DNA of 14,499 bases from Cytophagia bacterium (GCA_013373005.1 JABXIP010000370.1:1-14499), one strand, 5' to 3'; counted from the stretch's first letter, positions 1-6,935 are shown. The notes: a model not told the origin generated them from the sequence alone. Numbers and translations are program-made.

Positions 1-557
1 GGCTTCACAATGAGTACTTCAGAAACCATCACCAGCATGGCTGCTAAAAGGCCTAGAGGATTACCAAACAGCCATTTAACTCCTCTAGCCAGCTTCCCCT
101 CGGAGTGTTTTTTCAGATAGAAGAAAAGTGGGGAGAGTAGCAATACATAAGTGAATATATTTCCAAGGAACCATAAATGCCCTGGAGATGGCATGTATTG
201 TAAGGGTTGGTTGTAGTAATTCATAATAATGAATACATGCAACGGTACAATGGCTATGATTCCGAAAATGAATGGCACCAATATTCTTACAAACCTTTCT
301 TTGAGCAGCGCGAACCAGTTTCTTTTTCTCATGGCGAAGAAAACCCCCATGCCTGAAACAAAGAATAGAAGCGGAATTCTCCAGACGTTCAGCATGGTCA
401 TGGGTATCCAGAGTGAAGACATTGGTTCGTCACTCTGAATAAAGCCGATCAGCAAACCCCATGGCTGAAAAGCTATGGCTATATGGTAGATAAGCAACAG
501 ACCAATGGCTATCACGCGCAGCCAGTCTATGTCGTATCGTCTTTCTGTGAGTTTCAT
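1..557 (-). CDS. Acyltransferase-3 family membrane protein, N-terminal part (runs off the left edge)
   Basis: The first 185 codons are present and the 3' end lies outside the window. Reading back from the ATG at 557 the protein starts MKLTERRYDIDWLRVIAIG, which is the usual opening of acyltransferase-3 (AT3) proteins: a short basic-acidic N-terminus, then R-x-D-W-L-R and a membrane helix ending in YHIAIAF with a conserved His near residue 25. A second typical block, WRIPLLFFVSGMGVFF, follows around residues 56-71, then further hydrophobic segments and a basic loop (MRKRNWFALLKERF). AT3 proteins are polytopic inner-membrane enzymes that move acyl groups onto sugars, glycans or other acceptors; the substrate here is unknown. 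The gene starts 28 bp after the stop of the ankyrin lipoprotein gene on the same strand, so the two are probably co-transcribed. It was not listed as an open frame because it has no stop in the window. Confidence 0.82.
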   Translation of the reverse strand, partial: MKLTERRYDIDWLRVIAIGLLLIYHIAIAFQPWGLLIGFIQSDEPMSSLWIPMTMLNVWRIPLLFFVSGMGVFFAMRKRNWFALLKERFVRILVPFIFGIIAIVPLHVFIIMNYYNQPLQYMPSPGHLWFLGNIFTYVLLLSPLFFYLKKHSEGKLARGVKWLFGNPLGLLAAMLVMVSEVLIVK

Positions 558-585
558 AATTCAGATATTTTGAGTTTTTGACAGT

Positions 586-1173
586 TTACTTGAGCATTTC
601 GGCAATCTGTGGCCTTGTTTTCTCAATGCGCTCCATGTCTAGCTGAAGTCCCATGCCTTTCAACTGAGCAGACATGATATCATAGATACCTTTTACATCT
701 TCGAAAGGAACCTGAGCCGACTCCAATGCAGTAGTACCATACTTGTTTCTGATGCTTTTATCGGCACCTGCATCAAGCAACATTTGCAAAATTTCAGTTC
801 TGCAGAAAAAGGCCGCGGTAATTACTGCAGTAGAACCTTCATTGTTGGTAAGGTCTAATTCTACTCCTGCATCGAGCAATTCTTTAGCTATTTCTGTTTT
901 GTCAAAGACAGCGGCTATCATAATAGGAGTAGAGCCACCAAATGGGTCTTTCTTATTAAGATCAGATTTGGCCGCAATGTGCTGACGAACTGCTCCTATA
1001 TCTCCCGCAACAACGGCATCGGTAATGGCTATTTTAGGAGCCTTTACTGTTGCTGTTTCTGTAGAGTCTGTTGTGTTTTCCGAGCCTTTTGATTGACTAC
1101 ATGAATTAAGAGATAGCGCTAGTATTGTACCTATAGCGATCGTTTTTAATGTGTAAATGATTTCGAGTTTCAT
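586..1173 (-). CDS. Ankyrin-repeat lipoprotein
   Basis: A 195-aa protein with a lipoprotein signal: a charged N-terminus, a hydrophobic stretch (TIAIGTILALSL) and a lipobox L-N-S-C with the modified Cys at residue 25. A Ser/Thr-rich linker (about 26-45) follows, then about three ankyrin repeats: roughly 48-76 (AVVAGDIGAVRQHIA), 79-109 (GSTPIMIAAVFDKTEIAKELLDAG) and 112-142 (GSTAVITAAFFCRTEILQMLLDAG), with a partial fourth from 145 (GTTALESA). Ankyrin repeats bind proteins; no enzymatic domain is visible. It is likely periplasmic and anchored to a membrane. It precedes the acyltransferase-3 gene on the same strand and diverges from the AraC-TPR regulator, so it may act with the acyltransferase or feed a signal to the regulator's periplasmic TPR domain. 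Both functional links are inference. The start is supported by the signal peptide. Confidence 0.88.
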   Translation of the reverse strand: MKLEIIYTLKTIAIGTILALSLNSCSQSKGSENTTDSTETATVKAPKIAITDAVVAGDIGAVRQHIAAKSDLNKKDPFGGSTPIMIAAVFDKTEIAKELLDAGVELDLTNNEGSTAVITAAFFCRTEILQMLLDAGADKSIRNKYGTTALESAQVPFEDVKGIYDIMSAQLKGMGLQLDMERIEKTRPQIAEMLK

Positions 1174-1425
1174 GACTTTTTATTTTATGGTTTTCCCCGA
1201 TACCTACCGGGATGTTTTTGATACTTCAAATTTCGCATGATGCTCCCGGAGGCGGTTAATAGCGATGAAGCGGATAGTATAAAGTTTGAATCATGCTCGA
1301 AAACTATGACGCATCGATATAAATTATGATGCAGAAAGTGCGATTCTGTAAATTGAAGGCCATTCTTTGATTGTTGTTAGTTCGGTTATTATTTCTCTCT
1401 TTTGTACTGACTTTTAGAAGTACCG
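1174..1425. promoter_or_regulatory. Divergent promoter region between ankyrin lipoprotein and AraC-TPR regulator
   Basis: This 252-bp gap must hold promoters for both directions. Visible structures are a CCCG/CGGG hairpin (1196-1199/1208-1211), the perfect palindrome GCAT-G-ATGC (1235-1243) overlapping CTCC-C-GGAG (1243-1251), and the inverted pair GCATC (1311-1315)/GATGC (1328-1332). ATGCTC occurs at 1240-1245 and 1293-1298, 53 bp (about five helical turns) apart. These are candidate contacts for the adjacent regulator but each is short. I could not place a confident -33/-7 promoter by eye. Confidence 0.35.
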
Positions 1426-3480
1426 ATGTCTAATATTTCATCTCACGACCAGATTTTTCTTGATAAGCTAAGGCAGAAGATCGAACAGAACATGTCGGCC
1501 GAGAGCTTTGGTGTTGCTGAGTTGGCGGACGAAGTAGGGATGAGTCGATCTAATCTGCTTCGGAAGATTAAGAAGCTAACAGGACTTTCGGTGAGTCAGC
1601 TCATTCGTGAAGTCAGGCTGGAGAATGCCATGCATTTGCTGAAGGAAGGTGGAATGAATGTTTCTGAGGTCTCCGATCATGTGGGCTTTGCCAGTACTTC
1701 CTATTTCATCAAATGTTTTAGAGAAGAGTTTGGCTATCCGCCTGGTGAGGTTTCCAAGAGAGATATAAAGGACGAGGAGAATACAGATGTCGATTCCGGG
1801 GCTCCATTCAACAATAAAACACTGATAGTAGCAGCCGTGGCCATAGTGATATTAGTGAGCGGTTTCCTTTTATTGAGACAAACTAATAATGGCAATACAA
1901 ATCTTGAAAAGTCCATTGCTGTACTTCCCTTCAAAAACGACAGTGCCGATTCGTCTAATGTCTATTTGGTAAATGGGTTGATGGAATCGACCTTAAACAA
2001 CCTTCAGAAGATTGGAGATTTGAGAGTGGTGAGTCGTACATCAACAGAAAAGTACCGCACTTCGCCCAAGTCGATTCCTGAAATAGCCGAAGAGCTTAAT
2101 GTGAGCTACTTTGTGGAAGGCAGTGGTCAGAAGAATGGCAATAGAATCCTGCTGAACATTCAGCTCATTGAGGCATCTACCGACAGGCAATTATGGGCAT
2201 CTCAGTATGAGAGAGATTCGAAGGATATTTTTCAACTCCAGCAAGAAATTGCCAGTACAATCGCTAATGAAATCAAGGCCATTATTACTCCCGCTGAGAG
2301 AGAGCAGATATCCAAGATACCTACCTCCAATCTGGTGGCGTATGACAACTACTTAAAGGGACGTAACCTTCTGGTGATGGGGGATGATGAGAAGATTACC
2401 AACTCCGTAAGGTATTTTAAGAAGGCCATTGAACTAGACGAGAATTTCTCTCAGGCATATTCGGCCTTGGCCATCAGCTATTTTTATCTCGACCTGTTTC
2501 AATCTCAAAAACTGCATACTCAAGACATAAAGGATAATGCAGATAAGGCAATGTCTATAGACTCAAATTCACCTGAGAGTTTAATGGCCATGGCTTTATA
2601 TTACCAGCATTCAGGTGACTACCCAAAAGAGGTGGAGTACCTGGAAGAGGCATTGGAGCTGGCGCCCAATAATGTTGAAATCATCAACATGCTTTCAGAC
2701 CTATACGCCAACTATATGCCTGACACGAATAAGTATTTGGAATATGCCCTAAGAGGAATTCAGCTCAATAGTGAAGCCTACGACTCTTTAACAACCAGTT
2801 ATCTGTACCTCCACCTAAGCAATGCCTTGATTCAAAACGGCTTTGTAGATGAGGCACTTTACTACATTAATCGATCATTGGATTATAGTGATAGTAATGG
2901 ATTCTCTAATTACGTAAAGGCTTTCATTCTATATGCCAAAGAAAAGGATGTCTCAGGTTTGAGAAGGAGACTCATTGTAGAGTGGCAAAAGGATTCTTCC
3001 AGATTAGATATCCTGCAGGAGATTGGAAAGGTTAACTATTTTATGGAAGACTATGACTCAGCCTATCACTACTATCGAATGTTTGTGGATATGCGTGAGG
3101 CGGCAAACTTTAGTATTTACACTTATGAGAATGACAAAATAGCTGCTGTTTTTGAAATAGCAGGCAAGGAAGAGGAAGCCAAAGGCCTTTATAAGGATTA
3201 TTTGGAATATGTAGCAACCGACCAATCTGTTTATAGAGATGCTTTGTATTTAGCTTATTATGCTAAAATAGGAGAAACTGATAAGGCGATTGAACACTTA
3301 CGTGAGTTTGCAAAAAATGATAATTTTCAATTTTGGTTGATACTCTTTGATAGTGATCCTTCTATGAAGTCATTAGAGAGTATACCCGAGGCTCAGCAGC
3401 TATGGAAGAAGATTCATGATAAATTCTGGAGGAATCATGATGCGCTTAGGGCTGATTTGGAAGAAAAAGGACTGATCTAA
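1426..3480 (+). CDS. Membrane-anchored AraC-type regulator with periplasmic FlgO-like and TPR sensor domains
   Basis: A 684-aa one-component regulator. Residues about 10-112 form an AraC/XylS helix-turn-helix domain placed at the N-terminus (SFGVAELADEVGMSRSNLLRKIKKLTG for the first HTH, VSEVSDHVGFASTSYFIKCFREEFGYPPGE for the second). A charged linker leads to a single membrane helix at 132-150. Beyond it, 160-290 resembles the FlgO/TolB-like domain found in CadC-type regulators (KSIAVLPFKNDS, then SYFVEGSGQKNG and RQLWASQYER). From about 305 to 660 there are tetratricopeptide-type helical repeats (for example SVRYFKKAIELDENFSQAYSALAISY). The expected topology is DNA-binding domain in the cytoplasm and sensor in the periplasm. 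The closest target is the divergent ankyrin/acyltransferase pair. CadC proteins use an OmpR-type winged helix in this layout; here an AraC domain takes its place, a combination I associate with Bacteroidota. A strong terminator follows. Confidence 0.9.
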   Translation: MSNISSHDQIFLDKLRQKIEQNMSAESFGVAELADEVGMSRSNLLRKIKKLTGLSVSQLIREVRLENAMHLLKEGGMNVSEVSDHVGFASTSYFIKCFREEFGYPPGEVSKRDIKDEENTDVDSGAPFNNKTLIVAAVAIVILVSGFLLLRQTNNGNTNLEKSIAVLPFKNDSADSSNVYLVNGLMESTLNNLQKIGDLRVVSRTSTEKYRTSPKSIPEIAEELNVSYFVEGSGQKNGNRILLNIQLIEASTDRQLWASQYERDSKDIFQLQQEIASTIANEIKAIITPAEREQISKIPTSNLVAYDNYLKGRNLLVMGDDEKITNSVRYFKKAIELDENFSQAYSALAISYFYLDLFQSQKLHTQDIKDNADKAMSIDSNSPESLMAMALYYQHSGDYPKEVEYLEEALELAPNNVEIINMLSDLYANYMPDTNKYLEYALRGIQLNSEAYDSLTTSYLYLHLSNALIQNGFVDEALYYINRSLDYSDSNGFSNYVKAFILYAKEKDVSGLRRRLIVEWQKDSSRLDILQEIGKVNYFMEDYDSAYHYYRMFVDMREAANFSIYTYENDKIAAVFEIAGKEEEAKGLYKDYLEYVATDQSVYRDALYLAYYAKIGETDKAIEHLREFAKNDNFQFWLILFDSDPSMKSLESIPEAQQLWKKIHDKFWRNHDALRADLEEKGLI

Positions 3481-3498
3481 GCTCCTCAAAAAAGTAAT

Positions 3499-3537
3499 AA
3501 GAAAGCCCATTCAAAGTTGAATGGGCTTTCTTGTTTT
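3499..3537 (+). terminator. Strong intrinsic terminator after the AraC-TPR regulator, probably bidirectional
   Basis: A perfect 16-bp inverted repeat (AAGAAAGCCCATTCAA at 3499-3514, complement at 3517-3532) is followed by GTTTTTAT. The first two pairs around the loop would open to make a normal loop. An A-rich run (CAAAAAAG, about 3487-3494) on the 5' side gives a weaker U-tract on the opposite strand. The hairpin can therefore also stop transcription from the convergent hydroxylase gene that ends at 3554. Confidence 0.9.
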
Positions 3538-3553
3538 TATGGAATGATACTGG

Positions 3554-4312
3554 CTATTCCCGGTGCTTATCTATGTCCTTAAAGCTCACCATGTCCATAA
3601 TTCTAGCCGAGCCTCCATCGTAAAACCCATATTGACCTTGATAGTCATTCGGGTTCTTGAAAGTACCGAAGATCATGTCATAAATTGGGAAGTCTGAATA
3701 ATTGTATCCGTGGATCCCTCTGGCATGGTGAATGGCATGTTGCTCAGGTCTTTGGATAATGTATCCCAACCAAACCGGAGTTTTAATATTGGCATGCTGG
3801 AAAATGCTCAGGAAATTCAGCGATAGGATGATTACCGTAGCAGCGCTTGGTTCAACCCCAATACCCAAGGCAAAAACAAGGCTTCCCAAAAGGGTAAAAC
3901 CTATCATATCCATTGGACTAAAGTAAAAGGCACTCGGAATATCGAGCTTCTCTGCACTATGGTGCATCTGATGGAAGATCTTCCAAAGTCTGTCCGACTT
4001 GTGCATCCACTTGTGCCACAAATACAGCATAAACTGGTAGAAGAATAGACCAATGGCAATTTGACCACCAAGTGATATGGCGCTTAAATCTAATAGCTGA
4101 TAAGAAGCTAGAAATTCATCGGTAAAGAGGGGTAAATAAGAACTTAGATAAAAGAACACTGCAAAGGCGACCAGACCTCTGATTGTAGCATTTTTTATCC
4201 TTGGCATGTTCTTGTTTCTCGGGAAAAAGCTTTCCCAGGCAAATAACAATAAGTACATCCCAACCACTATAAGCGAGATGGGGTCTAATAAGATTTCTAA
4301 TGGTGTTGGCAT
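3554..4312 (-). CDS. Fatty acid hydroxylase/sterol desaturase superfamily membrane protein
   Basis: Predicted di-iron membrane oxygenase, 252 aa from the ATG at 4312. The histidine clusters of the superfamily are all visible: HKWMH (H100, H104), HQMHH (H114, H117, H118), FQHAN (H173) and HAIHH (H192, H195, H196). Hydrophobic segments at about 11-29, 44-62, 80-100 and 135-175 fit a polytopic membrane enzyme. Members hydroxylate or desaturate fatty acids, sterols, carotenoids or alkylglycerols; the substrate cannot be read from the sequence. The frame stays open to a TTG at 4339, but I prefer the ATG at 4312: the TTG would lie inside an operator copy and close to the predicted transcription start. 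The gene diverges from a TetR regulator and shares a promoter region carrying repeated operators, so it is very probably that regulator's target. Confidence 0.88.
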   Translation of the reverse strand: MPTPLEILLDPISLIVVGMYLLLFAWESFFPRNKNMPRIKNATIRGLVAFAVFFYLSSYLPLFTDEFLASYQLLDLSAISLGGQIAIGLFFYQFMLYLWHKWMHKSDRLWKIFHQMHHSAEKLDIPSAFYFSPMDMIGFTLLGSLVFALGIGVEPSAATVIILSLNFLSIFQHANIKTPVWLGYIIQRPEQHAIHHARGIHGYNYSDFPIYDMIFGTFKNPNDYQGQYGFYDGGSARIMDMVSFKDIDKHRE

Positions 4313-4335
4313 TTTGAGTTTTTGATTTTTACTAA

Positions 4336-4350
4336 ACAAACTAGTTGGTA
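4336..4350 (+). promoter_or_regulatory. TetR operator copy 1
   Basis: The 15-mer ACAAACTAGTTGGTA is identical to the copy at 4377-4391, with the 8-bp palindrome AACTAGTT at its core. It lies 24 bp upstream of the hydroxylase ATG, over the probable transcription start of that gene, which suits repression. TetR proteins bind short palindromes in the intergenic region beside their own gene; assignment to this TetR is inferred from position. Confidence 0.75.
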
Positions 4351-4381
4351 CAAATATGAAAGAAACTTTTTTATCTACAAA
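4351..4381 (-). promoter_or_regulatory. Candidate promoter of the hydroxylase gene
   Basis: On the minus strand TTTG (4381-4378) is followed 19 nt later by CATATTTG (4358-4351), close to the Bacteroidota -33/-7 pattern (TTTG, then TAnnTTTG) with one mismatch. The -33 element lies inside operator copy 2 and the expected start site falls in copy 1. A regulator bound at both would block RNA polymerase. Assigned by eye only. Confidence 0.45.
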
Positions 4382-4391
4382 CTAGTTGGTA
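4377..4391 (+). promoter_or_regulatory. TetR operator copy 2
   Basis: Second identical copy of ACAAACTAGTTGGTA, offset 41 bp (about four helical turns) from the first, so two dimers would sit on the same face of DNA. It overlaps the -33 element proposed for the hydroxylase gene. Confidence 0.75.
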
Positions 4392-4400
4392 TAAAATAAA

Positions 4401-4412
4401 TCGACTAGTTTT
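4401..4412 (-). promoter_or_regulatory. Degenerate third TetR operator next to the tetR start codon
   Basis: ACTAGT recurs at 4404-4409. Read on the minus strand, the surrounding AAAACTAGTCG matches the operator core (AAACTAGTTG) with one substitution, and the flanks match less well. It ends a few bases before the TetR start codon at 4417, where binding could repress the regulator's own gene. Confidence 0.45.
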
Positions 4413-4416
4413 AGAA

Positions 4417-5028
4417 ATGCCTAAAGACGGATCAAAAACAAGGATGAAAATCCTTGAGATGACTACTCAACTTGTTCTGGAAAATGGATTTGCCGGAACC
4501 ACTATAGATCAGATACTTGCCAAGACTCAAATTACCAAAGGAGCATTCTTTTATCATTTCAAGTCCAAATCTGACCTTGCTTATTACCTCATGCGTCACT
4601 TTGCAGATTCGGATATGAGTGTAATGAATAGAGTTTTGGCTGATACTCAGGGACATGAAAGGAACGCGCTTGAGCGCCTGATTGCCTTTGTAGACTGGTT
4701 TGTCGCTGAGTTTGAAGGTCTCAATGAGCCTTACATGTGTCTTTATGCATCATATCTTTACGAGCCTGAGCAGTTTAGCGATGACACGAAGCAAATTGTA
4801 GCAGACTCTATTTTATTGTGGAGGAAAGAATTGGAAGAACTCTTGGAGGGTGCGAAAAAGCAGGTGCCAAGTCATGTTGAGTTCGATTTAGCTTCTTTGG
4901 CCGATCACTTTACGGTTATTATGGAAGGAGCCTTTATTGTTTCAAAAGCTTTGAACGATCCGAGCTTAACTGCTCAGCATCTTTTGCATTATAAGAAGTA
5001 TCTGGAACTCATTTTTAGGGTGAAATAG
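4417..5028 (+). CDS. TetR/AcrR family transcriptional regulator
   Basis: 203 aa, normal length for the family. Residues about 8-55 are a typical TetR DNA-binding domain: TRMKILEMTTQLVLENG (helix 1), TTIDQILAKTQITKGAFFYHF (helix-turn-helix) and KSKSDLAYYLMRHF (helix 4). The rest (about 60-203) is the helical ligand-binding and dimerisation part, which I cannot assign to a specific ligand. It is divergent from the hydroxylase gene across 104 bp that carries repeated ACTAGT-centred operators, so it most likely represses that gene and probably itself. Given the neighbour, the inducer may be a fatty acid, acyl-CoA or other hydrophobic molecule; this is inference. I see no clear terminator in 5029-5149. 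Confidence 0.92.
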   Translation: MPKDGSKTRMKILEMTTQLVLENGFAGTTIDQILAKTQITKGAFFYHFKSKSDLAYYLMRHFADSDMSVMNRVLADTQGHERNALERLIAFVDWFVAEFEGLNEPYMCLYASYLYEPEQFSDDTKQIVADSILLWRKELEELLEGAKKQVPSHVEFDLASLADHFTVIMEGAFIVSKALNDPSLTAQHLLHYKKYLELIFRVK

Positions 5029-5149
5029 CCTATCGCTTACCTATGTTTAGAAAAGAAAATCTTTAGTTTTCGTTAACTCCTTCGATAAAGCCTGAATTTT
5101 TTGTAAGAATCGGACTGTTGAGAGAAACGGTTCAGTACTCGCTTCATTT

Positions 5150-5980
5150 CTACTTAAATATTAGCTGACTGAAGAGGTAGAGGTCATTTTTCCAAACATC
5201 AAAAGTATGCGCGCCTGGTTCTACATAATAAATATGCGGTATGTCGTGATCTTCCAGATAGTCATGAGTTCTTTTACTGAAGGTGATTAGGTTGTCCTCA
5301 TCTCCGCATGATATCCAAAGGAGGTTTAGGCTTTTTACTTTTTCAGGCTCCGGCATTAACTCTTCCGGAGTTTTGGTGTTGGGTGCAGATGAAAAGCCTC
5401 CCACCCAGGCAAAAGTGTCGAGGTTACCCAGCCCGAAATTTAGCGACTGTCCTCCTCCCATTGATAATCCAGCCAAGGCTCTGTTTTCCCGATTGGAATA
5501 AACAGGAAGATTCTTCTCTACATAAGGAATTAAGTCGTTCAGTAAGTCTTTTTCAAATGTGGCAAAGGCCTCCACTTTTTCCGGATCGAACATGTTGCCT
5601 ACCATTCTGTCATCTTTCATAGCTCTACCATTGGGCATGACCACTATCATAGGCGCGAGTTTGTTTTGTGCATAGAGGTTGTCCAGAATAATTTGTGGAG
5701 TACCATGCCTCAACCATTCCTTTTCATCGCCCCCAATGCCATGGAGCAAATACAAAACAGGGTATTTGTTGCTGGTTGAATAACCAGGAGGATAATAGAC
5801 TATTGCCTTTCTGGTGGTGCCAACAGTTTCTGATTTATATAAGATACTGTCTATTTTTCCATGCTGAATATTGGCTTTTACAACATCGAAGCCCTGTGGT
5901 GCCTGTTTGATTTCATCCTGTGAAAATGACAGATGATAACCGAATATCAAAGCGAGTACTAAGTAGGTTAAGCGTTTCAT
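5150..5980 (-). CDS. Secreted esterase (putative esterase family, feruloyl/enterochelin esterase-like)
   Basis: 276 aa with a Sec signal peptide (MKRLTYLVLALIFGYHLSFS, cut near residue 20). The body is an alpha/beta hydrolase of the putative-esterase family that includes esterase D, the feruloyl esterase domain of xylanases and enterochelin esterases. Visible landmarks are RKAIVYYPPGY and YPVLYLLHGIGGDEKEW (strand plus oxyanion region, about 58-90), the nucleophile elbow GLSMGG with Ser173, an acidic CGDED at 225-229 supplying the probable catalytic Asp, and PGAHTFDVW with catalytic His258. The triad is therefore complete. Proteins of this layout often deacylate plant or algal polysaccharides, but no glycoside hydrolase or SusC/D pair is nearby, so the substrate is open. 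The gene appears to stand alone: the next gene on the strand ends about 200 bp upstream. Confidence 0.9.
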   Translation of the reverse strand: MKRLTYLVLALIFGYHLSFSQDEIKQAPQGFDVVKANIQHGKIDSILYKSETVGTTRKAIVYYPPGYSTSNKYPVLYLLHGIGGDEKEWLRHGTPQIILDNLYAQNKLAPMIVVMPNGRAMKDDRMVGNMFDPEKVEAFATFEKDLLNDLIPYVEKNLPVYSNRENRALAGLSMGGGQSLNFGLGNLDTFAWVGGFSSAPNTKTPEELMPEPEKVKSLNLLWISCGDEDNLITFSKRTHDYLEDHDIPHIYYVEPGAHTFDVWKNDLYLFSQLIFK

Positions 5981-6053
5981 GACTAAAATATAGAAGCTAA
6001 TGAGTTAACTATCAATCAGATTCATACGAAAGGTAAAGTATTATTAGTTATCC

Positions 6054-6182
6054 TTATTCTGTTTTTCGGGTGGTTGAATTCACCGTAAAACAAAGCATGA
6101 GAATTGCCACGCCTTTGTGGTGTACCAGGTTGATCATATTTAACCCAAGAATCGAAAGTATACCATTACTCAGTCTACCCAT
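6054..6182 (-). pseudogene. Remnant of a second DUF4260 gene (42-codon fragment)
   Basis: Read on the minus strand from the ATG at 6182, the frame gives MGRLSNGILSILGLNMINLV followed by HHKGVAILMLCF and then an unrelated tail to a TAA at 6054-6056. This matches residues about 40-70 of the intact DUF4260 protein encoded at 6570-6935 (NLFHHKGVAILILCLG) without gaps. At the DNA level 6088-6122 matches 6727-6761 at 30 of 35 positions. The N-terminal helix and the conserved C-terminal block (GYGLKY, THLG) are missing. It is best read as a decayed or truncated duplicate of the neighbouring gene. Because the frame is open and begins with ATG a few bases after the upstream gene's stop, a translated 42-aa peptide cannot be excluded. 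Confidence 0.75.
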
Positions 6183-6186
6183 TCGG

Positions 6187-6519
6187 CTAATTTTTACTGA
6201 TTCTCTTGTTGTCCATTAATCTGGCCAAAATCAATGGGGTTACTATACATATGATACCGATAATGGTAAGGATAGTATTTCTTTCAATAAAGTTCATCAG
6301 TATTATATAGCTTCCACAAATGATAGTTAGAACTTTTGGCCACTTCTTAGTAAAGGTATGATGGTTCATGAAGATGTAACCTAATCCTATCAGGCAGAAC
6401 ATTGTAGTGCTTATCAGGTGGTAGATTTCATAATTGAAGTTTAGAAACCAGTTGGCAACTTTAGCCAGAAGCACTACTGAAAGGAGTATAAAGTATGCTG
6501 TGTAAAGAAACTTTTTCAT
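6187..6519 (-). CDS. Small hypothetical membrane protein
   Basis: 110 aa, not recognised as a named family. It has four hydrophobic segments at about 4-22 (LYTAYFILLSVVLLAKVA), 36-50 (LISTTMFCLIGLGYIF), 62-77 (KVLTIICGSYIILMNF) and 83-101 (ILTIIGIICIVTPLILARL), separated by short loops, with a basic C-terminus (RLMDNKRISKN). No catalytic or metal-binding motif stands out. It lies 50 bp downstream of the DUF4260 gene on the same strand, so they may share a transcript, and just upstream of the DUF4260 remnant. The full-length copy and the remnant therefore flank this gene. Confidence 0.7.
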   Translation of the reverse strand: MKKFLYTAYFILLSVVLLAKVANWFLNFNYEIYHLISTTMFCLIGLGYIFMNHHTFTKKWPKVLTIICGSYIILMNFIERNTILTIIGIICIVTPLILARLMDNKRISKN

Positions 6520-6569
6520 AGGGTGTATATTGATTCGTTATTAAAACGAGTGGGTAGTCATATTCATCA

Positions 6570-6935
6570 CTAAGTAGGGCCAGAACTATTTTCCATCCAC
6601 CCCAGGTGAGTGTGTTTAAAGTGGTCGTTATATTTTAGACCATAGCCAAAGATTCTGTCCATACTGGCATGGCCGAAAAGAATAATGCCTGATAGTTCTA
6701 TCCATTGATTCGATATATACCAGCCTAAACAAAGTATCAGAATGGCCACACCTTTATGGTGGAAGAGATTATAGGTTAGTGCCCCAAGCTTGGTGTTGAC
6801 TGCATAGCCTATCATTCCAATATCTGGAGTGAGTATTAATGCCAAATACCACCACCATGCAAAGTCTGTCTGGTTGAAAAGGTAGATTGAAAGGCCAAAC
6901 ATGGCAAGCTCCTCTATTTTGAGAATGTTTTTCAT
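6570..6935 (-). CDS. DUF4260 family membrane protein
   Basis: 121 aa, full length for DUF4260. The family landmarks are present: an N-terminal membrane segment (about 10-37), TPDIGMIGY (36-44), a second stretch around YNLFHHKGVAILILCLGWYI (about 54-73), and the closing block HASMDRIFGYGLKYNDHFKHTHLG (about 89-112), where His, Asp, Arg and the GYGLKY/THLG motifs are conserved. The function of the family is unknown; it is a small integral membrane protein. A truncated relative lies about 390 bp further downstream at 6054-6182. The start ATG follows a short gap after the phosphodiesterase gene's end, so read-through from that gene is possible. Confidence 0.88.
   Translation of the reverse strand: MKNILKIEELAMFGLSIYLFNQTDFAWWWYLALILTPDIGMIGYAVNTKLGALTYNLFHHKGVAILILCLGWYISNQWIELSGIILFGHASMDRIFGYGLKYNDHFKHTHLGWMENSSGPT

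Noticed and set aside
229..438. Open frame on the plus strand near the left edge
   Set aside because: It is antisense to the acyltransferase-3 gene, whose minus-strand translation gives clear family motifs; the plus-strand product has none.
4313..4339. TTG start giving nine extra residues on the hydroxylase
   Set aside because: The TTG overlaps operator copy 1 and would be very near or upstream of the likely transcript start; the ATG at 4312 gives a normal N-terminus.
5055..5071. GAAAA/TTTTC inverted repeat after the TetR gene, as terminator
   Set aside because: Only five A-T-rich pairs around a 7-nt loop with no T-run after it; too weak to call.
6535..6549. TCGTT/AACGA inverted repeat between the DUF4260 and small membrane protein genes
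   Set aside because: Five pairs around a 5-nt loop and no T-tract on the transcribed strand; not a convincing terminator or operator.
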